Source: Alphaproteobacteria bacterium
GTDB taxonomy: Bacteria > Myxococcota_A > UBA796 > GCA-2862545
Direction of reading: 5' to 3'
Assembly: GCA_020632925.1 (NCBI GenBank)
Contig: JACKER010000060.1
Span: 1-27,096, forward strand
Length of the DNA: 27,096 bases
The first letter of the stretch is position 1, and every line of letters begins with the position of its first letter. Of this stretch, positions 9,203 through 16,862 are shown one piece after another. The notes under the pieces are model-generated. The model was not told the DNA's origin. It did no database searches and saw only the letters and a list, made by a program, of their open reading frames with translations. Position numbers and translations under genes: made by a program.

Positions 9203-9861
9203 TTGGTCTGCGCGGCCGCGCAGGCGGCGGAGCGCTTCTCGGCCTGGCAGGCGCGGTTGGCCTGCTCACGGCAGTCGGTCGCCGTCTGGCTGCGCGCCGT
9301 GCCGCACTTCTTCTCGGCCGCCTGCACGCAGGCCCCGTCGCTACCGTCGAGGTCGCCGACCCCGAGCCGGAAGTGCTCCGCGGTGGTCGAGCATCGCTGA
9401 AAGTCGGCATCGCACGCCTCGAAGCAGGCCTCGATGTCCGCGGAGGGCGCGGGCGTGGGGGGTGCCGCGCTCGGTGGTGCTGGCGCGGTGGCGGGAGGGG
9501 CGACCGGTCCGGTGATCGGTGCGCGCCCGCGGACCCCGGCGTCGAACATCAGCTCGGCCTCGGCGACGTAGAAGGCGGCCTGGTCGACCTCGAGCGCCGC
9601 GACCAGCCCGTGGGCCGCCAGATCCTGGACGGCGGTGTTCAGGGCGTTCATGCGCGAGAGGTGGTCGCGCTCGGCCGTGGTGCGGCCGAGGTCGCGCTCG
9701 GCCTGGAGCACGCGCAGCGACCAGATGTAGACGTCCTCGGCGGTGGCGGTGCCGCCCTGCTGCGCCACCCGCACCTGCTGCAGGACCCGGATCGCGGCGT
9801 CCGCGCGGGTCTGAGCCGCCACGGGATCGATGGCCCACGCCGCCGACAGCCACAGAATCAC
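9181..9861 (-). CDS. Exported cysteine-rich protein, function unknown
   Basis: The protein has 226 residues with a GTG start, and GGAGG lies 8 bases upstream. MILWLSAAWAIDPVAAQ looks like a short signal peptide cut after AWA. Residues about 18-105 are helical and alanine-rich. A linker of Pro, Ala and Thr follows (PPATAPAPPSAAPPTPAP). The last 85 residues contain ten cysteines in spaced pairs (EACFEAC, QRC, GAC, KKC, TDC, RAC, AAC, TKC, ARC), most likely five disulphides in the periplasm or outside the cell. No enzyme motif is seen. It lies between the DUF695-RraB gene (4 bp gap) and tmcA (22 bp overlap), suggesting one transcript with mixed functions. The family is not recognised. Confidence 0.72.
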   Translation of the reverse strand: MILWLSAAWAIDPVAAQTRADAAIRVLQQVRVAQQGGTATAEDVYIWSLRVLQAERDLGRTTAERDHLSRMNALNTAVQDLAAHGLVAALEVDQAAFYVAEAELMFDAGVRGRAPITGPVAPPATAPAPPSAAPPTPAPSADIEACFEACDADFQRCSTTAEHFRLGVGDLDGSDGACVQAAEKKCGTARSQTATDCREQANRACQAEKRSAACAAAQTKCNARCR

Positions 9862-9864
9862 GGC

Positions 9865-10653
9865 TCAGGCCTCCGCCGGCGGGCCACCGCCCGGGTTGAC
9901 GACGACCATCGCACCCCAGCCGTCGTAGTCGCCGTCCAGGGCGAGCACGACATCGAGGACCTCGGTGACGAACTCGTCGGGGCGTCCGTCGGCCAGGATC
10001 TCGTCGCGGTGGAACTCGAGACGGTGGCCACCGTCCTCGGACGGTCGGGGAGGGTCGACGCGGAAGCCGGCGTGCTCGAGCTTCTCGATGGCGAGCACCG
10101 CGTTCTCGAGCGTGGGGAAGACGACGACGTGATCGACCTCGCGCGGCGCCTGCAGCGCGTCCCCCCGCGACACGAACTGGTGGAGGATCCGACGGTTCCA
10201 GATCTCCTGGCGGGCGTACGGGTCGGGGGCGAGCCCGATGGTCAGGTGGTCCCAGTCGGGATCCTCCTCCAGCGCCCACTTCACGACGTACCCGTTGGAG
10301 TCGCCCAGCAGCCCGGGGAGGTCGCCCTCGATGCGCGCGCGGGCCTCGGCCCGGACGTAGTAGTAGAGCGTGATCGAGCCGTCGACCATGATGCGGCCGA
10401 CATAGATCGCGTCGACGCCCTGCTCGAGCCGCGTGGTGAAGCGGTCCTCGATCTCGCCGAGGTCTTCTCGCTCGGAGCCGTCCCGCAGGCCGTCCTCCCG
10501 GGGGCGCTTCATCGGCACGCGGACCGCGAGCAGCAGCGGATGGGTGGGGAGGGGCTCCTGACCCACGGCGGCGAGATCGACCACGATGGACGCTCGCTTG
10601 TCGTCGATCGTGCTCAGGTAGAAGTCGAAGTCCTGGGTCCAGGGTGCGCCCAC
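9865..10653 (-). CDS. DUF695 and RraB-like fusion protein
   Basis: The protein has 262 residues with a GTG start and GGAGG 4 bases upstream. The N-terminal half (about 1-140; WTQDFDFYLSTIDDKRASIVVDL) fits DUF695, a domain of unknown function. The C-terminal half (about 150-255) has DALQAPREVDHVVVFP, AIEKLEHAGFRVD and the EFHRDE segment, which fit the RraB fold (regulator of ribonuclease E B). The end is acidic, with LALDGDYDGWG, as in RraB proteins. RraB binds RNase E and inhibits degradosome activity in enterobacteria; whether this fusion does so here is inference. Fusions of these two domains occur in several bacterial groups. No signal peptide is seen, so it is probably cytosolic. It stands 4 bp before the cysteine-rich gene. 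Confidence 0.72.
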   Translation of the reverse strand: MGAPWTQDFDFYLSTIDDKRASIVVDLAAVGQEPLPTHPLLLAVRVPMKRPREDGLRDGSEREDLGEIEDRFTTRLEQGVDAIYVGRIMVDGSITLYYYVRAEARARIEGDLPGLLGDSNGYVVKWALEEDPDWDHLTIGLAPDPYARQEIWNRRILHQFVSRGDALQAPREVDHVVVFPTLENAVLAIEKLEHAGFRVDPPRPSEDGGHRLEFHRDEILADGRPDEFVTEVLDVVLALDGDYDGWGAMVVVNPGGGPPAEA

Positions 10654-10675
10654 CGCGCCTCCGCGGGACAGCCTA

Positions 10676-11449
10676 CTACGGACGCAGGGGCGGCAGCGGC
10701 ACCCCGTCGGCGCCGATGAGGGGCGCGTGGCCGGTGACGTAGTGACCAGGTGCCCAGTCGCGTGCTCGCTCCTCGAGAGAACGGAGGACCTCCTCGAGGC
10801 GGGCGCGCGCGAGCTCGGCGACGAGCCAGTCGGGGATCGCGCCGCCGACGACGGTGGTGGCCTGGTAGGCGACGAGCGTGTGGCCGGGATCGAGGGCCAC
10901 GAGCGTCCACGCGCCCTGGTTCATCGGGGTGAGGACGGCGTCGTCCATCATGGCGCCGGTGACGGCGGGCTCCTTGCCTGCGTCGACCGCGGCGCGCGCG
11001 ACGTCGAGCTGGTCGGCTCGCAGCTTCCAGTGGTGCTCCCAGCAGCGGTTGGCGGTGCGGGTAGCGAGCGCGTGGTCGTTGTTGGACTCGACGACCCACT
11101 GGCGGTCCTTGAGGGGGCGCGGCAGGTCCATGTGGCCGTACCACAGGGCGTGATCGGGTCCGAGGTCGGCCACGATGAACTCGTGCAGCGACGGGTCGAC
11201 GACGGCATGGGGGTCCTGGGCGGCGATCCACAGAGCGGACATGGATCCCTCGAGGACGGCGATGCCGACCGCCGTGCTGGGCTCGTCCTCCGCGGCCCGG
11301 AACAGGAGCCGCAGGACCTTGGAGGACGCGAGCTCCCCGAGCTGATCGGCCGACAATGTCGGCAGCGGCGTCGTCAGCGCGCCACACCCGTCCAACGCGG
11401 CCTGGATCTCAGCCGTGCTCGCTGCTTCTGCCGCTCCCCAGACCCACAT
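10676..11449 (-). CDS. START-like (SRPBCC) lipid-binding domain protein
   Basis: The predicted protein has 257 residues. The ATG at 11449 is selected because GAGGGGG lies 4 bases upstream. The open frame continues upstream, but the extra 100 residues are low-complexity and Arg-rich and run through a hairpin, so they are excluded. Visible START features are the middle segment HALWYGHMDLPRPLKDRQWV, paired tryptophans (CWEHHWKL) and the late segment GGAIPDWLVAELARARLEEV, which matches the C-terminal helix of START domains. The first residues (MWVWGAAEAAST) could be a weak export signal but lack a long hydrophobic core. START domains form a deep hydrophobic cavity that binds lipids or sterols; the ligand is unknown. 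It is the last gene of the chromosomal block before the defence region. Confidence 0.7.
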   Translation of the reverse strand: MWVWGAAEAASTAEIQAALDGCGALTTPLPTLSADQLGELASSKVLRLLFRAAEDEPSTAVGIAVLEGSMSALWIAAQDPHAVVDPSLHEFIVADLGPDHALWYGHMDLPRPLKDRQWVVESNNDHALATRTANRCWEHHWKLRADQLDVARAAVDAGKEPAVTGAMMDDAVLTPMNQGAWTLVALDPGHTLVAYQATTVVGGAIPDWLVAELARARLEEVLRSLEERARDWAPGHYVTGHAPLIGADGVPLPPLRP

Positions 11450-11474
11450 CGCGCCCCCTCTCCCCCATAGCCTT

Positions 11475-11507
11475 CTGTCATCGGCCGTCGCTGACGGCCG
11501 ATGACAG
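11475..11507. repeat. Perfect inverted repeat, 15-bp arms with 3-base loop
   Basis: CTGTCATCGGCCGTC at 11475-11489 is exactly complementary to 11493-11507, with GCT between. It lies 26 bp upstream of the START-like gene start and therefore in its leader. It has no T-tract on either side, so it is more likely an RNA hairpin, an operator or a REP-type element than a standard rho-independent terminator. Confidence 0.8.
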
Positions 11508-11764
11508 CTTCCCCTCATCTCCGGCTTCGCTTCGCTCCGCCTCCGCGGGCGGCTGTCGCCGCCCTTGGCGACCCACTCCTCGCGAGAATCCATCTCACGT
11601 CCTCCGCTCCGGGCGTGATGGCGGACAACCGTTCGCGTTCCGTCCTTGCTTCCGACTCCTTGGCCGCTGCCTGCCGGGGGGCGGCCCGCGAACGCTGCCC
11701 CTCCGCTGCGGCCGACTCGGCGCCCGGTCCGCCCGAGCGGTGATCCCACCTCGTAGGTTCAACG

Positions 11765-11839
11765 GAGCCCTTCGGAGCCTCCGTCCGGGGCGGGGAACGC
11801 TCGAGCGTTCCCGCCCCGGACGGAGGCTCCTCCGGGCTC
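11765..11839. repeat. Long imperfect palindrome at the island edge
   Basis: The inner arms 11774-11830 are complementary over about 28 bp around the centre CTCGAG, with one single-base bulge. After a 3x3 internal loop the outer arms GAGCCC (11765-11770) and GGGCTC (11834-11839) also pair. The direct repeat GTTCAAC occurs on both sides (11757-11763 and 11850-11856). It lies 50 bp beyond the end of the last defence gene, so it could terminate that transcript, although no T-tract follows. A small palindromic mobile element (REP or MITE type) is the alternative. Confidence 0.75.
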
Positions 11840-11888
11840 TCCAGCGTCAGTTCAACACGAGGGGGGCAGATTTCGTGTCGTCAGGGGG

Positions 11889-12149
11889 TCAGTTCCGGAT
11901 GTCGCTTGACAATCGGTACAGATCGATCCGGAAGCCACAAGCCAGGCCTTCGCCAGACAAACGTCGGCCTACTCGTGCGGTGAGGGACGGGAGCCCCGCA
12001 TCGACTACCTCGGTGATCACCGGCGTCGCGCCCTTCACGGCTCGAGGCGCAGCCTGGCCTGCCCGGAACGCGCCGAGATCGATCGCGAGCTCGGGTGCCG
12101 TAGCGAGCAGTGTGTCCCGCCATTCCCGCATCCACTTGGGTGGGTTCAC
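11889..12149 (-). CDS. Small protein at the 3' end of the restriction operon, unknown
   Basis: The predicted protein has 86 residues. It starts at a GTG preceded by a near-perfect Shine-Dalgarno GGAGGTGA (12153-12160) and lies 24 bp after the DUF262-HNH gene on the same strand, which together support a real gene. The sequence starts MNPPKWMREWRDTLLATAPE, is soluble and basic overall, and has a central region TPVITEVVDAGLPSL and an end FRIDLYRLSSDIRN. No signal peptide, membrane segment or known motif is seen. As the last gene of the array it could be an accessory or regulator of the DUF262-HNH protein. This is inference only. Confidence 0.55.
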   Translation of the reverse strand: MNPPKWMREWRDTLLATAPELAIDLGAFRAGQAAPRAVKGATPVITEVVDAGLPSLTARVGRRLSGEGLACGFRIDLYRLSSDIRN

Positions 12150-12173
12150 CGCTCACCTCCGATTGCGGTCCGC

Positions 12174-13883
12174 CTATGCGCCTGACACGCCGAGGTACTC
12201 GTTCAGCCGGGCCGCGATCATGCGGCGCCGCTCGCCGAGGAAGGCCCGATAGCCGTCGACCACGAGCAGATCGGCGTCGGTGGGGATGCATTGGGACACG
12301 AAAGCCTGGGCTCCCGCAGCAGCCTCGATCCCGGGGAAGTAGACCGCTGGGGCCTTGTCGCTGATCTGGCGGTTCGTGCGGCCGCCGATGAACGCGAGGT
12401 TCGCGATGTCGTCCGCCTCACGGGCCGTGTACCCGGCCTTGAGGACCGCCTTCGGGAAGACGTGGTGGAACTGGAGTCGGTGGATGGAGCCGTTGTGGTC
12501 GAGGGAGATCGCGAGCTGCGACTTCCAGTCCTTGGCGCCCGCCGCGCGGAACGCGAGGAACATGGTCTTGAACAGGGCGCTTCGCTGGTTGCGGCCCTCG
12601 AGTTCCTCCGGCGTGATGTCGAGGCGACCCACCTGGGTGCGAAGGCGGTCGACGAGTCCATCGACGCCGCCGCCCGTGCGCACGGTGGCGAGGTCCTGGT
12701 CCAGCAGGGTCTCGGACGAGCCCCGCGAGTAGCGCCCCTTCGCGTTCGCGAGCAGCACCCAGCGGCGCAGCGCCTCCGACTCACCGGGTTGCAGGTTGAA
12801 GCCTCGGCTGTGTCCGTAGCTCGCGAGGGTGATGATCAGGAACGGCGACGCGAGCAGCGCGGGGCTGTCGATCCCCACGTTGCTCTTCAGGAAGTTGATC
12901 GCGAACTCCATCGCGGGCACCGAGAGCTTCCACGCGTCTTGGAGCTGGTCGAGCCGGAGGGCGCCGACGGTGAGGAAGCGGGACTGCCCCGTGGCGAACG
13001 CGATCAGGTTCTTCAGGTGGATGGCGAGGTCCAGGTCGAAGCCGGCCTTCGCGAACTTCGTCTGGGTGGCCTGGAACGTGGCGAGCGCGCCACGCCACTT
13101 GGCGGTGATCTGGGCCAGGGCGAGGTCGGAGCTGCGGAGCTTGGCGCCTAGAGAGTTCACCCGGACGAAGATCTCGGTCACCTCCTCGTAGGAGAGCGAC
13201 CGCTCCAGCACGTCCATCCGGTACACGTACTTCCGAATCGCCCTGAGGCGGGCGAGCCGCTGGCTGTACCGCTCGTACCGAGGGTCGTCGAAGCCCGACA
13301 CGCCAGCCCGCTTGAGGAAGGCGGCGTCGCTGTCCGACTTGTAGACCTCGCTCACCTTCACCCAGTGCGGAAGCTGCTCCAGCTTCCGGGTGGCCACCAC
13401 GAAGGTCATGCGGTCGAACCGCTTCTGCAGCTCGTCCTCGGTGGCGTCGGCCTCGTCGGCTCCGTGCTCGACGTCGTCGTCGCCGTCGGATCCGTCCTCA
13501 TCGACCTCGAGCACGACGGAGAGCGCGTCGGGGTGCTCCAGGTTGAACAGCAGCTCGATGGGTCGCTTCCGGCCGCGAACCTTGACGGGCTCCCCCCGGA
13601 TCACCGCGGACAGCGACGTCAGGCGCTGCTGGCCGTCAAGCAGGAGCCGAGAGGTCTTGTAGGGGTTCGCCTGCTGGCTCACGGCGAACTCCTGCAGCGG
13701 CGGCGGCTCGTCGGTCTCCCACAGCAGGATCGCGCCAGACGGGTAGCCCCGGTACAGCGAGTCCATCAGGTCGCGCACGCGGGTGGACTGCCACACGTAC
13801 TGCCGCTGCATCTCGGGCAGGCGCAGCTCGCCCCGCTCGATCATGCCCACGAGCTCCTCGACGCTCGCTTCCGCCTTCGCCAT
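12174..13883 (-). CDS. DUF262 and HNH-type nuclease (GmrSD-like), linked to type I RM
   Basis: The protein has 569 residues. The N-terminal DUF262 domain, a ParB/sulfiredoxin-like fold, has LRLPEMQRQYVW (about 21-31), YPSGAILLW and the signature DGQQRLTSL (Asp83 to Arg87). A strongly acidic insert follows (about 125-150, DEDGSDGDDDVEHGADEADA). The middle is helical. The C-terminal part has HHVFPK (His473, His474), NLAFIGG and TNRQISDK, the arrangement of the DUF1524/HNH-type nuclease site. Proteins of this architecture include GmrSD, which cuts modified phage DNA, and stand-alone DUF262-HNH proteins often found with restriction loci. Its start lies 12 bp after the hsdR stop, so both are probably translated from one transcript. 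A modification-dependent or phage-specific nuclease role is likely; the substrate is unknown. Confidence 0.82.
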   Translation of the reverse strand: MAKAEASVEELVGMIERGELRLPEMQRQYVWQSTRVRDLMDSLYRGYPSGAILLWETDEPPPLQEFAVSQQANPYKTSRLLLDGQQRLTSLSAVIRGEPVKVRGRKRPIELLFNLEHPDALSVVLEVDEDGSDGDDDVEHGADEADATEDELQKRFDRMTFVVATRKLEQLPHWVKVSEVYKSDSDAAFLKRAGVSGFDDPRYERYSQRLARLRAIRKYVYRMDVLERSLSYEEVTEIFVRVNSLGAKLRSSDLALAQITAKWRGALATFQATQTKFAKAGFDLDLAIHLKNLIAFATGQSRFLTVGALRLDQLQDAWKLSVPAMEFAINFLKSNVGIDSPALLASPFLIITLASYGHSRGFNLQPGESEALRRWVLLANAKGRYSRGSSETLLDQDLATVRTGGGVDGLVDRLRTQVGRLDITPEELEGRNQRSALFKTMFLAFRAAGAKDWKSQLAISLDHNGSIHRLQFHHVFPKAVLKAGYTAREADDIANLAFIGGRTNRQISDKAPAVYFPGIEAAAGAQAFVSQCIPTDADLLVVDGYRAFLGERRRMIAARLNEYLGVSGA

Positions 13884-13895
13884 GCCTGCCTCGGA

Positions 13896-16859
13896 TCAGT
13901 AGTACTGGACGATGTAGGAGTAGGCGCGCTCGAACAGCTCCAGGTCCTGGTGGAGCTGGTACTTGAGCAGCGCCTTGCGGAGTGCCTTCTTCACCTCGCG
14001 CTCGCCAGCGCTGGTGTGCTGCCACCCCGGGAACCGGACCAGGCGCACGATCTCGTCGATGTCGGAGACGATACGCTCCACCATCACCGGCGTCTTCTCG
14101 TTGCGCACCTGCTGGAACAGCTCCGTGAGCGCCGCCTTGCCGCGGTCCTCGTCCTCCTCGGGCGGGGTCTCCTGCTCCGCGGCGACGAGCTCGCGGGCGA
14201 GCCCCAGGAGCTCCTTCAAGAACTCCACGCTGTTCAGGAGGCCCCGCTCGTGGCGGTCCTTGAGGGCCTCCAGGCGCTCGGACAGCGCCTTGTAGGCCGG
14301 GCGGCCCATGTGCTTGCGCAGGCGAGCGGTCAGCTTGAACTCCAGTTCCTTCGACTTCTTCTTCGGGTCGCCCGAGATCACAGCTTCGAGCAGGTCGGCG
14401 TCGAGCACCAGCGTCTCGAGGTCGTCGCGAACGGCGTCGACGTGGACGTTCTGGTGGATGAGCTCGATGGTCTTCGCGCCGAGCGCGTGCCAGATGAGCT
14501 TGCCGGTCCCGCTCGTCGGCTGGACCGAGGTGTAGACCTGCGAGAGCCAGCGGTAGTCGACCTCGTGCTCCTGGAGGCACGGATCGGGCGAGATCGCCTC
14601 CCACAGCTTGGCGAGCACCGAGAACTCACCGGCGAAGCGGTCGCGCACGTCGTTGTCGGGCAGGCAGTCCTGCGCCGCCATCAGCCCCTCGTAGCCGGTG
14701 AGCGTCCGGTCCACGCCCGGGAAGAAGGCCAGGCACTTCTGGACGGCTTCGGCGAGCCGGTCCTTGAGCCCCGCGATGTTGCTCACCACGTCGCGGAAGC
14801 CCTTTTCGTCGAACTCCAGCGCCTTGGCGACGTCGTCGAACACCCCCAGGTAGTCAACGATCAACCCGTGCGTCTTGCGGTCGCCGTACGTGCGGTTGGT
14901 GCGGCAGATCGCCTGGAGCAGCGCGTGATCGCGCAGCGGCTTGTCGAGGTACATCGCCTGGAGGATCGGCGCGTCGAAGCCCGTGAGCAGCTTGGCCGTG
15001 ACGATCAGCAGCTTGAGCGGGTCGGTCGGGTCCCGGAAGCGGTCGAGGAGCTTCTCCTCCTCGTCGCGGGAGTGGTCGTAAGGCTTGAACCGGGGATCGG
15101 TGCCGGTGGCCGAGATCACCACCTCGGACGCCTCCGGCGGCAGGCGCTGGTCGAGCGCGGCCTTGTACAGCAGGCAGCACTCCTGGTCGAAGGTGACGAC
15201 CATCCCCTTGAAGCCGTTCGGCGCCACCGACTGCTCGTAGTGGCGGGCGATGTCGGTGCAGATCTGGTCGATGCGCTCGGGTACCTTCACCAGTACGGCC
15301 ATCTTGCTCGCGGCCTTCGCGAGGTTGTCGCGGTCGAGGTCGGAGAGCTCGCCGGTGAGCGCCTGGTAGGCCTGGTCGATGGCCGCCTTGTCGATGTGCA
15401 GGTCCACGAGCCGTGGCTCGAAGTGCAGCTTCAACGTGGCGCCGTCGCGGATCGACTCCTCGAAGCCGTAGCGGCTCATGTACCCGCGGGCGTCCTCGTC
15501 GGCGCCGAAGGCGTAGAAGGTGTTGCGGTCGCGCCGATTGATCGGGGTGCCGGTGAGCCCGAACAGGAAGGCGTTGGGCAACGCCGCGCGCATCTTGATG
15601 CCGAGGTCGCCCTCCTGGGTCCGGTGGGCCTCGTCGACCAGGGCGACGATGTTGCCGCGGTCGTTGAGCACGCCGTCGGCCTCGGCGAACTTGAAGATGG
15701 TGGTGATGAGGATCTTGCGGGTGTCCTGCTGGAGCAGCCGCATCAGCTCCTCGCGCGTCTCCCCCTTCACCAGGTTGGGGACGTCCGAGGCGTGGAAGGT
15801 AGAGCTGATCTGCGCGTCGAGGTCGATGCGGTCGACGACGATGAGCACGGTCGGGTTGCCGAGCGCGGGCTGCAGGCGGAGCTTCTGGGCCGCGAACACC
15901 ATGAGCAGGGACTTCCCCGAGCCCTGGAAGTGCCAGATCAGCCCCTTGCGCGGCCGACCGGCGAGCACCCGCTGCACGATGAGGTTCGCCCCCTCGACCT
16001 GCTGGTAGCGGGCGACCACCTTGATCCGGCGCTTCTTCTTGTCGGTCGCGAACAGCGTGAAGTGCGCGAGCAGGTCGAGGACGACGGACGGCCGCAGGAG
16101 GCCGTTCACCGCCGCCTTCAACCCGGCGAGCGTGCCAGGCGCGGCCTCGTGGTCACCGCGCCACGGCCCCCACAGATTCACCGGGCAGCGGACGGAGCCG
16201 TACATCAGCTCCTTGCCCTCGCTGGCGACGCTGAACACGTTCGCAACGAACAGCTCCGGGACGTGCCGCTCGTAGTCGTCGTGCACCTGGAGCGCGCCGT
16301 CGAGCCAGCTCACCGCTTGGCGCACCGGCGTCTTGGCCTCGACGAGCACCAGCGGCAGGCCGTTGACCAACAGCACCAGGTCGGCGCGGCGCTCGGCGGG
16401 ACCGGCGCGGAAGGTGAACTGGGTGGTGACGACGTAGTGGTTGTTCTCGGGGTTCTCGAAGTCGATCAGCCGCACCGTGACGTGCTCGTGGTTCGGGCCG
16501 AACGGCATCGAGCGGTCGCCGCGGAGCCAGGCGGTCATCTCCTCGTTGGCCTTGATGAGGCCGTCGGAGCGCACCGAGAGCACGATGGCGCGGAGCCGGT
16601 AGAGCACCTCGTCCGCCCGGTCGGGGTTGGCAGCGATCTCGGGGTTGAGGCGGAGCAGCGCGTCCCGCAACCAGGGCTCGACCAGCACCTCGTGGGGTTG
16701 GCGCGGAACGTGGGCGGGGGGCAGCTGGTGCCAGCCGAGCCCGCTGATCTTGCCGTGGCGGCGGGCGAAGCCTGGTCCGACGGCCGTGTGGACCCCGGGA
16801 CCGCCCGCGAGGAGGTCGCGAATCAGGTTCTCGACGGTGGAGGCCTCGGTGAAGCCCAT
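13896..16859 (-). CDS. hsdR: Type I restriction endonuclease, motor/nuclease subunit
   Basis: HsdR translocates DNA with ATP and cuts when two complexes collide. The protein has 987 residues, normal for the family. The N-terminal PD-(D/E)xK nuclease has Asp160 and LVLVEAKTP (Glu174, Lys176), with a QAVSW segment behind it. The SF2 helicase motor has Walker A HFQGSGKS (Lys316), LIVVDRIDLDAQI, DEAH as ALVDEAHRTQ (409-412) and motif III FGLTGTPI. The second RecA-like domain has LTGFDAPILQAMYLDK and the motif VI stretch QAICRTNRTY. A helical C-terminal region for binding the methylase follows. All catalytic residues are present. The start has GGAGG 8 bases upstream, overlapping the end of hsdS with a gap of 3 bp, so expression is coupled to the specificity subunit. 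Confidence 0.97.
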   Translation of the reverse strand: MGFTEASTVENLIRDLLAGGPGVHTAVGPGFARRHGKISGLGWHQLPPAHVPRQPHEVLVEPWLRDALLRLNPEIAANPDRADEVLYRLRAIVLSVRSDGLIKANEEMTAWLRGDRSMPFGPNHEHVTVRLIDFENPENNHYVVTTQFTFRAGPAERRADLVLLVNGLPLVLVEAKTPVRQAVSWLDGALQVHDDYERHVPELFVANVFSVASEGKELMYGSVRCPVNLWGPWRGDHEAAPGTLAGLKAAVNGLLRPSVVLDLLAHFTLFATDKKKRRIKVVARYQQVEGANLIVQRVLAGRPRKGLIWHFQGSGKSLLMVFAAQKLRLQPALGNPTVLIVVDRIDLDAQISSTFHASDVPNLVKGETREELMRLLQQDTRKILITTIFKFAEADGVLNDRGNIVALVDEAHRTQEGDLGIKMRAALPNAFLFGLTGTPINRRDRNTFYAFGADEDARGYMSRYGFEESIRDGATLKLHFEPRLVDLHIDKAAIDQAYQALTGELSDLDRDNLAKAASKMAVLVKVPERIDQICTDIARHYEQSVAPNGFKGMVVTFDQECCLLYKAALDQRLPPEASEVVISATGTDPRFKPYDHSRDEEEKLLDRFRDPTDPLKLLIVTAKLLTGFDAPILQAMYLDKPLRDHALLQAICRTNRTYGDRKTHGLIVDYLGVFDDVAKALEFDEKGFRDVVSNIAGLKDRLAEAVQKCLAFFPGVDRTLTGYEGLMAAQDCLPDNDVRDRFAGEFSVLAKLWEAISPDPCLQEHEVDYRWLSQVYTSVQPTSGTGKLIWHALGAKTIELIHQNVHVDAVRDDLETLVLDADLLEAVISGDPKKKSKELEFKLTARLRKHMGRPAYKALSERLEALKDRHERGLLNSVEFLKELLGLARELVAAEQETPPEEDEDRGKAALTELFQQVRNEKTPVMVERIVSDIDEIVRLVRFPGWQHTSAGEREVKKALRKALLKYQLHQDLELFERAYSYIVQYY

Positions 16860-16862
16860 GTT

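Larger units (their letters stand above)
11450..11888. other. Non-coding junction rich in inverted repeats
   Basis: I see no convincing gene in this stretch of about 440 bp. Short open frames here are Arg/Pro/Ser-rich and look like GC-driven artefacts. It holds a perfect 15-bp-arm hairpin (11475-11507), a 7-bp-arm hairpin with a 4-base loop (GGGCGGC/GCCGCCC at 11547-11564), a purine/pyrimidine-biased GCGAA-repeat stretch near 11525-11546, and a palindrome of about 75 bp (11765-11839). A six-base inverted pair ACACGA/TCGTGT lies at 11855-11878. It separates ordinary chromosome from the defence array, so it contains the junction and probably the terminator of that array. No tRNA or obvious attachment site is visible. 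Confidence 0.6.

Noticed and set aside
11450..11749. 100-residue N-terminal extension of the START-like protein
   Set aside because: It is Arg/Gly/Ser-rich, runs through a perfect hairpin and is preceded by no better ribosome binding site than the one before 11449.
11855..11878. ACACGA/TCGTGT inverted pair as a terminator of the restriction operon
   Set aside because: The arms are only six bases, the loop is twelve bases and there is no T-tract; the larger palindrome next to it is the better candidate.
11450..11888. Possible CRISPR array or tRNA attachment site at the island edge
   Set aside because: The repeats are inverted and few, with no regular spacers, and no cloverleaf or CCA-type 3' end can be drawn.
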